Of a DNA stretch of 57,466 nucleotides, positions 19,550-29,032 are shown piece after piece; positions within the stretch are counted from its first letter, which is position 1; each line of letters opens with the position of its first letter. The stretch is from an uncultured beta proteobacterium (lineage in GTDB: Bacteria > Pseudomonadota > Gammaproteobacteria > Burkholderiales > Burkholderiaceae). Location of the stretch: positions 1 through 57,466 of the forward strand of contig CAIUOP010000066.1 of assembly GCA_903900805.1 (NCBI GenBank). The letters are read 5' to 3'. The position numbers and the translations under genes were made by a program. Under the pieces are notes generated by a model that was not told where the DNA came from, did not search any database, and saw only the letters and a program-made list of their open reading frames with translations.

Positions 19550-20326
19550 ATGCATCGTGCACGCAAACGCTTTGGCCAAAATTTTTTGCAAGATGATGGG
19601 ATTATTTATTCCATCATAGCCTTAATTAACCCTGGCCCAGATATGCATGTGATTGAGATTGGTCCTGGACTTGGGGCTTTAACTAGACCTCTACTCAGAA
19701 ATCTCGATCAACTTGATCTTCTTGAGATTGACCGCGACCTAGTTGCTTATTGGAACCAGCAAAATCTCGAGGGCTTAACAGTCATTGAGGGCGACGCTTT
19801 ACAGTTTAATTTCCTAGAGTGGGCCAATACTCGTTCTGGCAAAAAAGGATTTTGTAAGGTTGTGGGTAATTTACCTTACAACATTTCTTCACCATTATTA
19901 TTTCACCTTGTTTCAGCTGCCACACAAATTGATGAACAAATATTTATGCTGCAAGCTGAAGTTGTTGAACGGATAGTAGCAAAGGCAGGAAGCTCCGATT
20001 TCAGTCGGCTATCTGTGATGCTCCAGGCTCGCTATGATATGGAGCTTGTTCTGGAGGTTCCTCCCGAAGCTTTCGAACCACAGCCAAAAGTAAACTCTGC
20101 AGTAGTTCGCATGATTCCACGCAAAGATTTCAAATTGAGTGATACTCAGTGGAGCGCTCTAGAACAGGTTGTTGCAGCAGCTTTCTCGCAGAGAAGAAAA
20201 ATGCTACGCACTAATTTACAAGCGTTTTCAGAGAGATTAAGCTTGACTGAGATTGAATTAAAATCCAGGGCGCAGGATATTACAGTGGAGCGTTATGTTG
20301 AGTGGGCTAAAGTCTTAGCCTCTTAA
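19550..20326 (+). CDS. rsmA: 16S rRNA dimethyladenosine transferase RsmA (KsgA)
   Basis: RsmA dimethylates two adjacent adenines in helix 45 of 16S rRNA. The 258-residue protein has the family start KRFGQNFLQDD, the SAM motif VIEIGPGLGALT and the catalytic NLPYNISSPLL. The C-terminal helical domain (AFSQRRKMLRTNL) is present. It follows pdxA by 3 bp and is last in the block. It is convergent with plsC, 6 bp away, with no terminator in between. Confidence 0.97.
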   Translation: MHRARKRFGQNFLQDDGIIYSIIALINPGPDMHVIEIGPGLGALTRPLLRNLDQLDLLEIDRDLVAYWNQQNLEGLTVIEGDALQFNFLEWANTRSGKKGFCKVVGNLPYNISSPLLFHLVSAATQIDEQIFMLQAEVVERIVAKAGSSDFSRLSVMLQARYDMELVLEVPPEAFEPQPKVNSAVVRMIPRKDFKLSDTQWSALEQVVAAAFSQRRKMLRTNLQAFSERLSLTEIELKSRAQDITVERYVEWAKVLAS

Positions 20327-20332
20327 TTGTTC

Positions 20333-21067
20333 TTACTTATAAGCGTTGGGATCAATCATCCGCATTTCGGATTCGATCCAGCTCTCAACCTCTTGTTGTA
20401 ATTCTTCTCCTGACTTACCTTCTGAAGTAATCACTGGTCCAATAGAAAAGATTACTGTGCCAGGCTGCTTTAAAAAGCTGTTCTTAGGCCAAAAATTACC
20501 GGCATTATGTGCAATCGGAATAACTAATGCACTGGTAGCGCTTGCAAGGCGCGCGCCACCTTTACGATACGGTTTAGTTGAGCCCCTTGGAGTCCTAGTG
20601 CCCTCCGGGAACAGCATGATCCACTTACCCTCACTTAGGCGTTTGCGCCCTTGGCTGGCAACGGAGAGCGCTGCGGTTTGCTTATTGGCTCGATTAATGT
20701 GAATCATCTTGAGTAAAGCTAAAGCCCAGCCAAAAAATGGAATCCAAAGTAACTCGCGTTTAAAAACAAAGCAAAGTTGTTTTGGAAGGAGTGCTATATA
20801 AGCAATCGTTTCATAGGCAGACTGATGTTTGCTAAGAATAATCACTGGTTGATCTAGTACTGCATGCATGTGCTCCATCCCACGAATTTCATAGCGGATA
20901 TTACATAGATGCCACAAGAGCCAAATGACTACTTTATTCCAAAGACCGATGAAGCTATAACGGTTTTCTGGGCTCAAAAAAGGAAATGCCAGCATACATA
21001 ACACTGACCAGATCGGCGTAAAGATAAGAAGAAATAAAGCAAAGAGGGTGGAGCGTACATAAATCAT
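20333..21067 (-). CDS. plsC: 1-acyl-sn-glycerol-3-phosphate acyltransferase
   Basis: PlsC acylates lysophosphatidic acid to phosphatidic acid at the inner membrane. The 244-residue protein has an N-terminal membrane segment (FALFLLIFTPIWSVLCMLAF), the catalytic motif I as KHQSAYET (His-X4-Glu rather than the common His-X4-Asp), and the acceptor motif FPEGTRTPRGS. The Glu variant is common in this lineage as far as I know. It lies 7 bp after gmhB on the same strand. Confidence 0.92.
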   Translation of the reverse strand: MIYVRSTLFALFLLIFTPIWSVLCMLAFPFLSPENRYSFIGLWNKVVIWLLWHLCNIRYEIRGMEHMHAVLDQPVIILSKHQSAYETIAYIALLPKQLCFVFKRELLWIPFFGWALALLKMIHINRANKQTAALSVASQGRKRLSEGKWIMLFPEGTRTPRGSTKPYRKGGARLASATSALVIPIAHNAGNFWPKNSFLKQPGTVIFSIGPVITSEGKSGEELQQEVESWIESEMRMIDPNAYK

Positions 21068-21074
21068 GTTTTCT

Positions 21075-21647
21075 CTAAGCCTTGCTTTCTAGAAGGGCAT
21101 TTGCAAAAGCCATGAGATCAGCGTGAATCTGAGTGCCTTCAGGTAAGTTACCTTGATCTAAGGTCTTTTGACCTTTACCAGTTAGCACTAGGTGGGGTGA
21201 AGCGCCTAGGGCAATACCAGCTTGTAGATCACGCAAGGAGTCACCAACAATGGGTACGCCTAAGAGAGGCCGAGCACTATCAGATTTTTTATAGCGTAAA
21301 GCAATCTCTTTTATGAGACCGGGTGCAGGCTTGCGGCAATCACAGCCGTGAGAATCTAGATGGGGGCAAAAAAAGATGCTATCAATACGACCGCCCAATG
21401 GCTGCAGGAGTTTATCCATTTTGCTATGCATAGCATGTAGATCATTAATCGCAAAATAACCTCTGGATAAACCAGATTGATTGGTAGCAATTGCGATTTG
21501 ATAGCCCGCTTGATTCAGTAAGGCTATTGCTTCCAAGCTTCTTGGCAGCGGAACCCATTCATCAGCAGATTTCACATAATCGTCACGATCTTCATTGATC
21601 ACGCCATCGCGATCAAGGATGATGAGTTTAGAAGAGCTGATGCTCAT
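21075..21647 (-). CDS. gmhB: D-glycero-beta-D-manno-heptose-1,7-bisphosphate 7-phosphatase
   Basis: GmhB removes the 7-phosphate in ADP-heptose synthesis for the LPS inner core. This HAD-family protein of 190 residues has the nucleophile motif LDRDGVINEDRDDYV, the ATNQSGLSRGYF segment, the structural zinc site CPHLDSHGCDCRKP and the acidic motif IVGDSLRDL. It starts inside an ATGA overlap with the glyS stop, so translation is probably coupled. Confidence 0.94.
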   Translation of the reverse strand: MSISSSKLIILDRDGVINEDRDDYVKSADEWVPLPRSLEAIALLNQAGYQIAIATNQSGLSRGYFAINDLHAMHSKMDKLLQPLGGRIDSIFFCPHLDSHGCDCRKPAPGLIKEIALRYKKSDSARPLLGVPIVGDSLRDLQAGIALGASPHLVLTGKGQKTLDQGNLPEGTQIHADLMAFANALLESKA

Positions 21648-23782
21648 GCTAATTTGCCGAGATCGGCAACGAGATTCATTTTCTGGTGAAGTTGTTGCAG
21701 AAGAGCTAGGCGGTTATCGCGTAGCTCAGGATTGGGATCCATCACCATTACATCAGCAAAGAACTGGTCAATTGGCGCGCTTAAGGTAACCAATGCTTTT
21801 AAGAGGTCAACAAATTGACGTTTTTCATAAGCGGCATCAAGGGCAGGTGTAATACTCTCTAAAGCTTTATAAAGAGAGGCTTCTGCAGGATTTTGCAATA
21901 ACTTACTAGAACATTTTGCGGGAATAGCAGTCGTTGTTTTCTTGAGGATATTACTAATTCGTTTATTTGCGGCAGCAAGTTGAGTAGCTTCGGCCAGAGC
22001 ATTAAATTCACGCAAAGCAGCTAAACGTTGGATCAAGTCATTAATATGTGCCGGATTTTGGCTGAGTACGGCATCGATTTCAGCGCTGGTAAATGGCTTT
22101 CCAGAAACGGATTGATCACGTAGGTAAGCACGTAAGCGATCGATTATGAATTCATAAATAGCAGCAGAATTCGCTTTTTCTTGAATGTCTTTTTGTGAGA
22201 GCTGCGCACGGGCTAATTCAATCAACTCAGGCAAGCTTAAGGAAAAATTCTTTTCTAGAAGTAGACGACAAATGCCTAGAGCATGACGGCGCAATGCATA
22301 GGGGTCTTTATCACCCGTTGGCGCTAGTCCAACGCCCCATATACCCACTAAGGTTTCTAATTTGTCGGCAATTGCTAGAATCGAACCAGTCTGGCCCTGT
22401 GGCAGCGTATCGCCCGCAAAGCGGGGCATATAGTGTTCACTGCATGCGCTAGCTACTTCAGGATTTTCACCATCATGCATTGCATAGTAGCGACCCATGA
22501 TGCCTTGCAGTTCAGGGAATTCCCCAACCATATCCGTTAGTAAATCGGTCTTGGCAATTTCTGCAGCACGGCTTACTAGTTTTTCATTTGCATTAAGTAT
22601 TTTTGCAATACTAATAGCAAGACTTTGAACACGCTTGCTGCGCTCTAGTTGGGTACCCAGTTGATTGTGGTAGACCACTTTTCCAAGATCGGCAATACGA
22701 GAGGCTAAAGAACGTTTTTGATCCTGTTGGAAGAAAAAGCGCGCATCTGCAAGGCGTGGACGTACGACACGTTCATTACCGGAGATGATAGCGTCTGGCT
22801 TAATAGTTTCAATATTAGAAACAATTAAGAAGCGGTTGCGTAACTTACCCTGCTGATCAGTCAATGCAAAGTATTTCTGATTAGTTTGCATTGTCAAAAT
22901 TAAGCATTCTTGTGGCACTTCTAAGAATTCTTGATCAAAGTGACATTCATAAACAGCGGGCCACTCAACCAGAGATGTCACTTCATCCAACAAGCTATCA
23001 GGCATCAAGACGAGGTCATTACCGGCAGCTTTTAATAAGGCTGCCTCAATTTGTGCTCTGCGTCGATTAAAGCTAGGAACTACTTTGGCTTTAGTTTGTA
23101 GATCATTCTCATAATCATCTGCAGTGGCTATAGTCACATTGCCGGGGGCTAGAAAGCGATGTCCCTCCGTCTGGTTCCCAGCATGAATACCTAAAGCACT
23201 GATATTCAAAGTCTGATTACCATGTAAGGCAATAATCCGATGGGCTGGGCGAGCAAATTGAACATCTGCTAATTGACCATCTTTTTGTAGCACTTGATAG
23301 TGCATCATTTTGGCAATCGGTAATTTATTCAGCGTTTGCTCAAGTGCTATTTGTGCCGCATGTTCTAGCGCTGCACCCTTAGCGATTACATTGAGATAGA
23401 GCGCTTCATTTTTACCTTCCCCTGATTTTTCAAGAGTGGTTATGTCGATATCGGCACAACCAAGTGCGCCTAATTTTTTTAGTAATGGTGGTGTAGCTTT
23501 ACCAGCCGCATCAAAGGCGATGCTCGTTGGCAATAGTTTTTCACGAACAGGATGATCAGGCGCAATATTTAGAACATCGCTTATTTGAACTGCAAGGCGA
23601 CGTGGTGTAGCAAAGCTAGTCACTGTTGATGATTCGCTTGCTAAGCCAGCCTCTTTTAGAGCGGCAAAGATGCCTTCACTAAAGGCATCGCCTAAGCGAC
23701 GTAATGATTTCGGTGGCAATTCTTCAGTCAATACTTCAATTAATAAAGTGGCAGACTGTATAGGTGAGTTACTTTTGCTCAT
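21644..23782 (-). CDS. glyS: Glycyl-tRNA synthetase beta subunit
   Basis: The beta subunit of the bacterial alpha2beta2 glycyl-tRNA synthetase, 712 residues. It starts with the typical ATLLIEVLTEELPPKSLRRLG, has the SGNERVVRPRLADARFFFQQD segment and an HD-like region, then GVGLAPTGDKDPYALRRHALG and a C-terminal anticodon-binding domain. It follows glyQ by 25 bp, the standard glyQ-glyS operon, and overlaps gmhB by 4 bp. Confidence 0.97.
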   Translation of the reverse strand: MSKSNSPIQSATLLIEVLTEELPPKSLRRLGDAFSEGIFAALKEAGLASESSTVTSFATPRRLAVQISDVLNIAPDHPVREKLLPTSIAFDAAGKATPPLLKKLGALGCADIDITTLEKSGEGKNEALYLNVIAKGAALEHAAQIALEQTLNKLPIAKMMHYQVLQKDGQLADVQFARPAHRIIALHGNQTLNISALGIHAGNQTEGHRFLAPGNVTIATADDYENDLQTKAKVVPSFNRRRAQIEAALLKAAGNDLVLMPDSLLDEVTSLVEWPAVYECHFDQEFLEVPQECLILTMQTNQKYFALTDQQGKLRNRFLIVSNIETIKPDAIISGNERVVRPRLADARFFFQQDQKRSLASRIADLGKVVYHNQLGTQLERSKRVQSLAISIAKILNANEKLVSRAAEIAKTDLLTDMVGEFPELQGIMGRYYAMHDGENPEVASACSEHYMPRFAGDTLPQGQTGSILAIADKLETLVGIWGVGLAPTGDKDPYALRRHALGICRLLLEKNFSLSLPELIELARAQLSQKDIQEKANSAAIYEFIIDRLRAYLRDQSVSGKPFTSAEIDAVLSQNPAHINDLIQRLAALREFNALAEATQLAAANKRISNILKKTTTAIPAKCSSKLLQNPAEASLYKALESITPALDAAYEKRQFVDLLKALVTLSAPIDQFFADVMVMDPNPELRDNRLALLQQLHQKMNLVADLGKLA

Positions 23783-23807
23783 AAATAGATTATTTGGATC
23801 TGGGTGT

Positions 23808-24692
23808 CTAAGCTTTGGCTTGACGTTGACACATTGGGAAGCCTAGCTGTTCACGAGACTCAAAATAAGCTTGAGCAACTGAGCGAGAAAGGTTGCGAAT
23901 GCGACCAATGTAGGCTGCTCGTTCGGTTACTGAAATAGCGCCACGTGCATCAAGCAAATTAAAAGTATGTGCTGCCTTAAGAACCATTTCATAAGCGGGT
24001 AAGGCAAGCGGCACTTCCATCAAGCGCTTTGCTTCACTTTCATAATTTACAAAGTTTGTAAATAGAAATTCAGTATTTGAATGCTCAAAGTTGTAGCAAG
24101 ATTGCTCCACTTCGTTTTGGTGATACACATCGCCATAAGAAATGCCATCTGTCCAAACAAGGTCATAAACGTTAGAGCAATTTTGGATGTACATTGCCAA
24201 GCGCTCAATACCATAAGTAATTTCGCCAAGAACAGGCTTGCAATCTAGGCCACCCACTTGTTGAAAATAGGTGAACTGAGTCACTTCCATGCCATTTAAC
24301 CAAACCTCCCAGCCAAGCCCCCAAGCACCAAGCGTAGGGTTCTCCCAGTCGTCCTCTACAAAGCGCACATCGTTTTCTTTGAGATCAAGACCTAGCGCTG
24401 CTAGTGATCCAAGGTAAAGCTCAAGAATATTTTCTGGAGCTGGCTTTAGAACTACTTGATACTGGTAGTAGTGTTGTAGTCGATTTGGATTTTCACCATA
24501 GCGACCATCCTTAGGTCGACGAGATGGTTGCACATAAGCCGCCTTCCAAGGCTCTGGTCCGATAGCGCGTAAGAAGGTTGCGGTATGAGAGGTGCCTGCA
24601 CCAACCTCAAGGTCGATGGGCTGCAGTAGGGCACAACCTTGTTGGCCCCAATAATCCTGAAGTTTGAGAATGATTTGCTGAAAAGTAAGCAT
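23808..24692 (-). CDS. glyQ: Glycyl-tRNA synthetase alpha subunit
   Basis: The catalytic alpha subunit, class II fold, 294 residues. Characteristic stretches are [23 protein letters not shown] (shortened: QGCALLQP), [20 protein letters not shown], the motif 2 and 3 regions around [20 protein letters not shown] and [13 protein letters not shown]. It heads the glyQ-glyS-gmhB-plsC run on the minus strand. The 60-bp gap to lnt contains a 17-bp palindrome. Confidence 0.97.
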   Translation of the reverse strand: MLTFQQIILKLQDYWGQQGCALLQPIDLEVGAGTSHTATFLRAIGPEPWKAAYVQPSRRPKDGRYGENPNRLQHYYQYQVVLKPAPENILELYLGSLAALGLDLKENDVRFVEDDWENPTLGAWGLGWEVWLNGMEVTQFTYFQQVGGLDCKPVLGEITYGIERLAMYIQNCSNVYDLVWTDGISYGDVYHQNEVEQSCYNFEHSNTEFLFTNFVNYESEAKRLMEVPLALPAYEMVLKAAHTFNLLDARGAISVTERAAYIGRIRNLSRSVAQAYFESREQLGFPMCQRQAKA

Positions 24693-24738
24693 GATTAACC
24701 TGGCTAAGCCGTTGATTTTACATGGCTAGCAGGGGATG

Positions 24739-24755
24739 TAGTCAAAAAATGACTA
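24739..24755. repeat. 17-bp palindrome at the lnt stop codon
   Basis: TAGTCA-AAAAA-TGACTA is a perfect 6-5-6 inverted repeat that includes the lnt stop codon. On the minus strand it reads as a short hairpin with a T5 loop but no T-run after it, so it is not a standard intrinsic terminator. Confidence 0.4.
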
Positions 24756-26285
24756 AAAATGTCGATGACGAATCAGACCCCAGATCAGCAGAAGGCAAGA
24801 AAGGCTCAAAATTGGGAAATTGCCCCAAATGACATAGGGAGTTTTGCCTGAGTAAGGTTGAACCTGAGCACTTAAGCTTGCTTCGGTAAATTCAGGGAGG
24901 ACTGCAAGTATCTTCCCATCGGCGCCTAAGACTGTGGTGATACCAGTATTAGTAGCGCGCAAAGCTGGCAGACCTGTTTCAAGAGAGCGCATTTGGGATA
25001 GGCGCAACTGTTGAGTAGGTGCTTGTGATTGCCCAAACCAGGCAAGGTTGGTCATATTAATCAGCAGGTTCACTGGCGCCTCACTATTCTGAATACGAGA
25101 GGCTAACTCACCACCAAATACATCTTCATAACATATCGTTATGGCAGCATAAATTGCAGGCTGATCCTTGCGCGCAATATTAAAAGGCGCTTGCTTAAGG
25201 CTTCCTCTAGCAAAGTCACTCATGGGTACATGAAGGGCTTGGACAAACCATTGAAAGCCTGGGGGAATAAATTCACCAAATGGCACTAAGTGAGATTTGT
25301 CATATTGGTATGGAGGAACATTTGGGGATAAGCCCGTTGCCCGGTTTGTATATTGCAAGCCTTTATCAGTAGTGACTTCACCAACTAAACCTAGGAGAAG
25401 ATTACTCGAGCTGGCATTTGAAAAACCTTGCAGGTAATTGATTAAGCCATCTGGAAGATTATTTTGAGGCCATGGAAATGCAGTTTCAGGAATGATGACA
25501 AGATCAGCAGCCTCTTTCTGAATTTCGCCTACATAAAAATTGATTTGCCTATTGATCTCTAGCGGATTGAATTTAAGGCTTTGTTCAAAATTTCCTTGTA
25601 TCAGACGAATGCTTATAGGTTCGCCAAAAGGTTTTGTAAAAGAAGTTAATCCTGCCAACTGGGAAATTGTGATAACAGCTGCAATGCTAACAATACTAAA
25701 TTTGAAGTGATTCTTGAGTTGAAAAATTTCCCAAGAAGTCCAGATTACTAAAAAAGTACAAGCAGGCCCACCCAGAAATGGTGCTATGGGTGCAAATGGC
25801 CCATTAATTTGTGTTTCGGCGAAACCCATCCATGGAAATCCTGTGAATAATTCTCCACGCAGATATTCGCTAAGGACCCAACTCGAGGCTAAAAAGAGGC
25901 CTGATAGGTAAGAGGTTTTAAAGAATCGAATGGATATACATGCGATTGCGAAATAAAAAGCAACATATGTAGAAAGTAAAAAAACTGCCATGCAGGCAAG
26001 CGAGGCATTCATGCCGCCTACATTATGTAGGCTGATATAGAGCCACCAAATACCCACAACAAAATAACCAATTCCAAATGCCAGGCTTGAGAAAAAATAC
26101 TGCTTCAGTGAGCAATCTTTTAGTAGGCTTAGTCGCCACCAAACGACGCTCAGCAGGGGGATTTGGGCCCAGCCGCCATAAGGAAGTTCAGCGACTAGAG
26201 CGAGTAATGCGCCTAAAACTACTAGCGTGATTGGCGCTAAGGCATTAACACTCCGATGGGTCTTACTAGAATGCAGATCAACCAA
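24753..26285 (-). CDS. lnt: Apolipoprotein N-acyltransferase
   Basis: Lnt adds the third acyl chain to lipoproteins in the inner membrane. The 510-residue protein has several N-terminal membrane helices and a periplasmic nitrilase-like domain with the expected triad: Glu in IIPETAFP, Lys in YDKSHLVPFGEF and Cys in TICYEDVFG, then a C-terminal membrane anchor. The start is TTG, preceded by TGAGAAA; no better ATG gives a full first helix. It follows the CBS protein gene by 8 bp. Confidence 0.95.
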   Translation of the reverse strand: MVDLHSSKTHRSVNALAPITLVVLGALLALVAELPYGGWAQIPLLSVVWWRLSLLKDCSLKQYFFSSLAFGIGYFVVGIWWLYISLHNVGGMNASLACMAVFLLSTYVAFYFAIACISIRFFKTSYLSGLFLASSWVLSEYLRGELFTGFPWMGFAETQINGPFAPIAPFLGGPACTFLVIWTSWEIFQLKNHFKFSIVSIAAVITISQLAGLTSFTKPFGEPISIRLIQGNFEQSLKFNPLEINRQINFYVGEIQKEAADLVIIPETAFPWPQNNLPDGLINYLQGFSNASSSNLLLGLVGEVTTDKGLQYTNRATGLSPNVPPYQYDKSHLVPFGEFIPPGFQWFVQALHVPMSDFARGSLKQAPFNIARKDQPAIYAAITICYEDVFGGELASRIQNSEAPVNLLINMTNLAWFGQSQAPTQQLRLSQMRSLETGLPALRATNTGITTVLGADGKILAVLPEFTEASLSAQVQPYSGKTPYVIWGNFPILSLSCLLLIWGLIRHRHF

Positions 26286-26293
26286 GATATTTC

Positions 26294-27133
26294 TCAGTCA
26301 ACGGTTTTGGCTATTTGGCGTGCCAGCAGAATATGAACTTGCCTTGGGTCAGCGCGCTGCACTTCAAACTCAACGCCATCGATTGTGATAAGTTCGCCAA
26401 CTTTTGGAACGCGGCCTAGGTGCTGGACGACAAGACCAGCTACAGTTTCAATGTCTTCCACTGCAAATTTAGTGCCAAGCGCTTCATTCAATTGTTCAAG
26501 CTCGGTAATGCCTTTTACTCTGATATCGCCATTGTCCAGAGAGATGATGTTGTCAGCTTCTTCATCGATATCGTGCTCATCCTCAATATCACCAACAATT
26601 TGTTCAAGTACATCTTCGATAGTAATGATCCCTGCGATGCCGCTATATTCATCAACTACAACAGCTAAATGATTGCGATTATCTTTGAAATCACGTAAGA
26701 GTACGCTTAAGCGCTTCGATTCAGGAATGAAAACTGCTGGACGAAGCCAGTCACGCACTTGGAAATCTTTTTCTGTTACATGACGTAGCAAATCTTTGGC
26801 TAATAAGATGCCAATCACGTTATCCCGACTACCTTCAAATACTGGAAAGCGAGAGTGCGCTGCTTCAATCACAGTCTTGATCAACTCAGAAAGAGGTAAG
26901 TTGATGTCGATCCAGTCGATTTGGGCGCGCGGCACCAAGATGTCTCGTGCACAAAGTTGACCAACTTGAAATACACCTTCAATCATGGAGAGCGCATCAG
27001 CATCAATTAAACCTTCAGCCTGCGCTTCACGCAGTGTGGCAATTAACTCTTGACGGCGCTCACTAGGCTTTGTTGGTAGCGGTGTTAAAAAATCAGCTAA
27101 GCGATTTAAAAGGGATTTATTGGGGTCAGGCAT
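26294..27133 (-). CDS. CorC/YbeX-type CBS-domain protein
   Basis: A 279-residue soluble protein with an N-terminal ALIDADALSMIEGVFQVGQLCARDILVPRAQ region, a CBS pair (about 65-185, including FPVFEGSRDNVIGILLAKDLL and HLAVVVDEYSGIAGIITIEDVLEQIVG, each shortened here) and a C-terminal CorC_HlyC domain (VAGLVVQHLGRVPKVGE). It matches YbeX/CorC; a role in ribosome-related metabolism or Mg/Co handling is proposed for the family. It sits between ybeY and lnt as in E. coli ybeZYX-lnt, but the ybeZ/phoH gene is absent. Confidence 0.9.
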   Translation of the reverse strand: MPDPNKSLLNRLADFLTPLPTKPSERRQELIATLREAQAEGLIDADALSMIEGVFQVGQLCARDILVPRAQIDWIDINLPLSELIKTVIEAAHSRFPVFEGSRDNVIGILLAKDLLRHVTEKDFQVRDWLRPAVFIPESKRLSVLLRDFKDNRNHLAVVVDEYSGIAGIITIEDVLEQIVGDIEDEHDIDEEADNIISLDNGDIRVKGITELEQLNEALGTKFAVEDIETVAGLVVQHLGRVPKVGELITIDGVEFEVQRADPRQVHILLARQIAKTVD

Positions 27134-27189
27134 GTTCTAAGAATAGCGTAGAAATAAGTTTAATCGACGAATACATATCAGATCGTGAA

Positions 27190-27648
27190 TTACTGGGCTA
27201 GATAGGGGTTTACAAAGCCTAGTTGATGCAAAATTTTGATCTCCAGCGCTTCCATTTTTCCGGCATCCTTTTTTGTCTCATGATCATAAGATTGAGCATG
27301 GAGGCAGCCGTGCACAATGAGGTGGGCTAAATGGGCTTTTAGAGACTTGTTTTGCTCTTTTGCTTCTTTTTGGATAATAGGTAGACAAAAAATAATATCT
27401 GCAGCCAAAGTAGTTTTTGAAAGTTCGTATGGGAATGTTAAGACATTGGTAGCGTAATCTTTTTTTCGAAAAGAAAAGTTCAGTTTTTTGCCCTCTGTAG
27501 CATTCACAAAACGCAACGTTAACAAACCACCATAGCCTGTAGCGGCTCTCACCCATTTTTTGATTAAGGTGATTGAGGCAGCTTTAGCTATAGCAGTCTC
27601 AATGGCTGGACTTGCATATTGAATATCAATAGTGAGCTTAGTGAGCAT
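27190..27648 (-). CDS. ybeY: Endoribonuclease YbeY (rRNA maturation)
   Basis: YbeY is a zinc-dependent RNase used in 16S rRNA 3' maturation and ribosome quality control. The three metal histidines are in [15 protein letters not shown], the family signature, and NVLTFPYE is also typical. I take the ATG at 27648 (152 residues); an upstream TTG at 27657 would add three residues. The start overlaps the miaB 3' end by 11 bp. In many proteobacteria phoH (ybeZ) lies between miaB and ybeY; here nothing does. Confidence 0.93.
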   Translation of the reverse strand: MLTKLTIDIQYASPAIETAIAKAASITLIKKWVRAATGYGGLLTLRFVNATEGKKLNFSFRKKDYATNVLTFPYELSKTTLAADIIFCLPIIQKEAKEQNKSLKAHLAHLIVHGCLHAQSYDHETKKDAGKMEALEIKILHQLGFVNPYLAQ

Positions 27649-28984
27649 GGGCTTCAAGTAATTCGCCTCTTAAGGTGTAATTCAGCACTTCGGTTATACG
27701 AATATCAACCATCTGTCCAATAAAAGATTCAATTTCTTGATCAGGTGCCATGAAATGTACAACACGATTATTTTCAGCGCGACCTTGCAGGTTGACACCA
27801 TCTTTAGCTAAGCCTTCAATCAATACCTTCTCGATATTGCCCAGCATTTTCTGGCTGATCTGATTGGCCTGCTCTTCAACAAGACTTAAGAGAATTTGTA
27901 AGCGCTTGAGTTTCGTTTCGTATGGAGTGTCATCACTGAGGTTGGCTGCAGGAGTACCTGGTCGAGGACTAAAGATAAAGCAGAAACTATTATCAAACTC
28001 GAGCTCGCGAACCATCTTCAAGAGTTTTTCAAAGTCCGCTTCAGTCTCCCCCGGAAAGCCCACAATAAAATCGCTCGATAAGGTTAAATCAGGTCTTACA
28101 GCTCGCATCTTTCGAATGATGCTTTTGTATTCCAGCGCTGTATAGCCTCGTTTCATGGCAGACAGTACAGAATCAGACCCGTGTTGAACAGGCAGATGCA
28201 AATGACTTACTAACTTAGGAACTTTGGCATACACATCGATGAGGCGCTGGGTGAATTCTTTAGGGTGGCTTGTTGTGAAACGAATACGTTCGACTCCCGG
28301 AATATCTGAAATGTATTCAATGAGTAAAGCAAAGTCTGCAATCTCTTCAGTGCCTCCCATTTTCCCAAGATAGGCATTGACATTTTGACCAAGCAAAACA
28401 ATCTCCTTAACGCCTTTACTAGCGAGCCCTGCAACCTCAGTAAGGACATCATCAAAGGGCCTTGATACTTCTTCACCTCGCGTATAGGGAACTACACAAT
28501 AGCTACAGTATTTGGAGCAACCTTCCATAATGGATACATAGGCAGACCCGCGTGTTTGGCGGGATGCGGGAAGATGATCAAACTTTTCAATTTCAGGAAA
28601 AGAGATGTCTACTTGAGGGATGCCAGTCTTGCGACGTTGTGCAAGCAGGTCTGATAGGCGGTGTAATGTTTGTGGGCCGAAGACAACATCAACATAGGGT
28701 GCTCGACTCACAATCTGCTGGCCCTCTTGGCTAGCTACGCAACCGCCAACACCGATTAATAAATTGGGTTTAGTTTTCTTAAGTTCACGTAAGCGTCCTA
28801 AGTCGGAGTAGACCTTATCTTCTGCTTTTTCTCGAATAGAACAAGTATTCAGAAGAACGACATCTGCATCTTCAGGTGTATCAGTCATGACCATGCCTTC
28901 ATTGGCATGTAGGAGGTCGGCCATCTTGCCCGAGTCGTACTCGTTCATTTGACAACCAAAAGTTTTGATATAGAGCTTTTTCAT
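27638..28984 (-). CDS. miaB: tRNA-2-methylthio-N6-dimethylallyladenosine synthase
   Basis: MiaB is a radical-SAM methylthiotransferase that thiomethylates A37 of tRNAs reading UNN codons. The 448-residue protein has the N-terminal UPF0004 domain with its cysteines ([34 protein letters not shown]), the radical-SAM cluster CSKYCSYC, and a C-terminal TRAM domain ([19 protein letters not shown]). Two Fe-S clusters are expected. It follows a putative antiporter gene by 48 bp on the same strand and overlaps ybeY. Confidence 0.97.
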   Translation of the reverse strand: MKKLYIKTFGCQMNEYDSGKMADLLHANEGMVMTDTPEDADVVLLNTCSIREKAEDKVYSDLGRLRELKKTKPNLLIGVGGCVASQEGQQIVSRAPYVDVVFGPQTLHRLSDLLAQRRKTGIPQVDISFPEIEKFDHLPASRQTRGSAYVSIMEGCSKYCSYCVVPYTRGEEVSRPFDDVLTEVAGLASKGVKEIVLLGQNVNAYLGKMGGTEEIADFALLIEYISDIPGVERIRFTTSHPKEFTQRLIDVYAKVPKLVSHLHLPVQHGSDSVLSAMKRGYTALEYKSIIRKMRAVRPDLTLSSDFIVGFPGETEADFEKLLKMVRELEFDNSFCFIFSPRPGTPAANLSDDTPYETKLKRLQILLSLVEEQANQISQKMLGNIEKVLIEGLAKDGVNLQGRAENNRVVHFMAPDQEIESFIGQMVDIRITEVLNYTLRGELLEAHAH

Positions 28985-29032
28985 ATGCCGTTCTCAGGTT
29001 TATAACTGGGGGCGAAGCTTAGATTTTACTGT

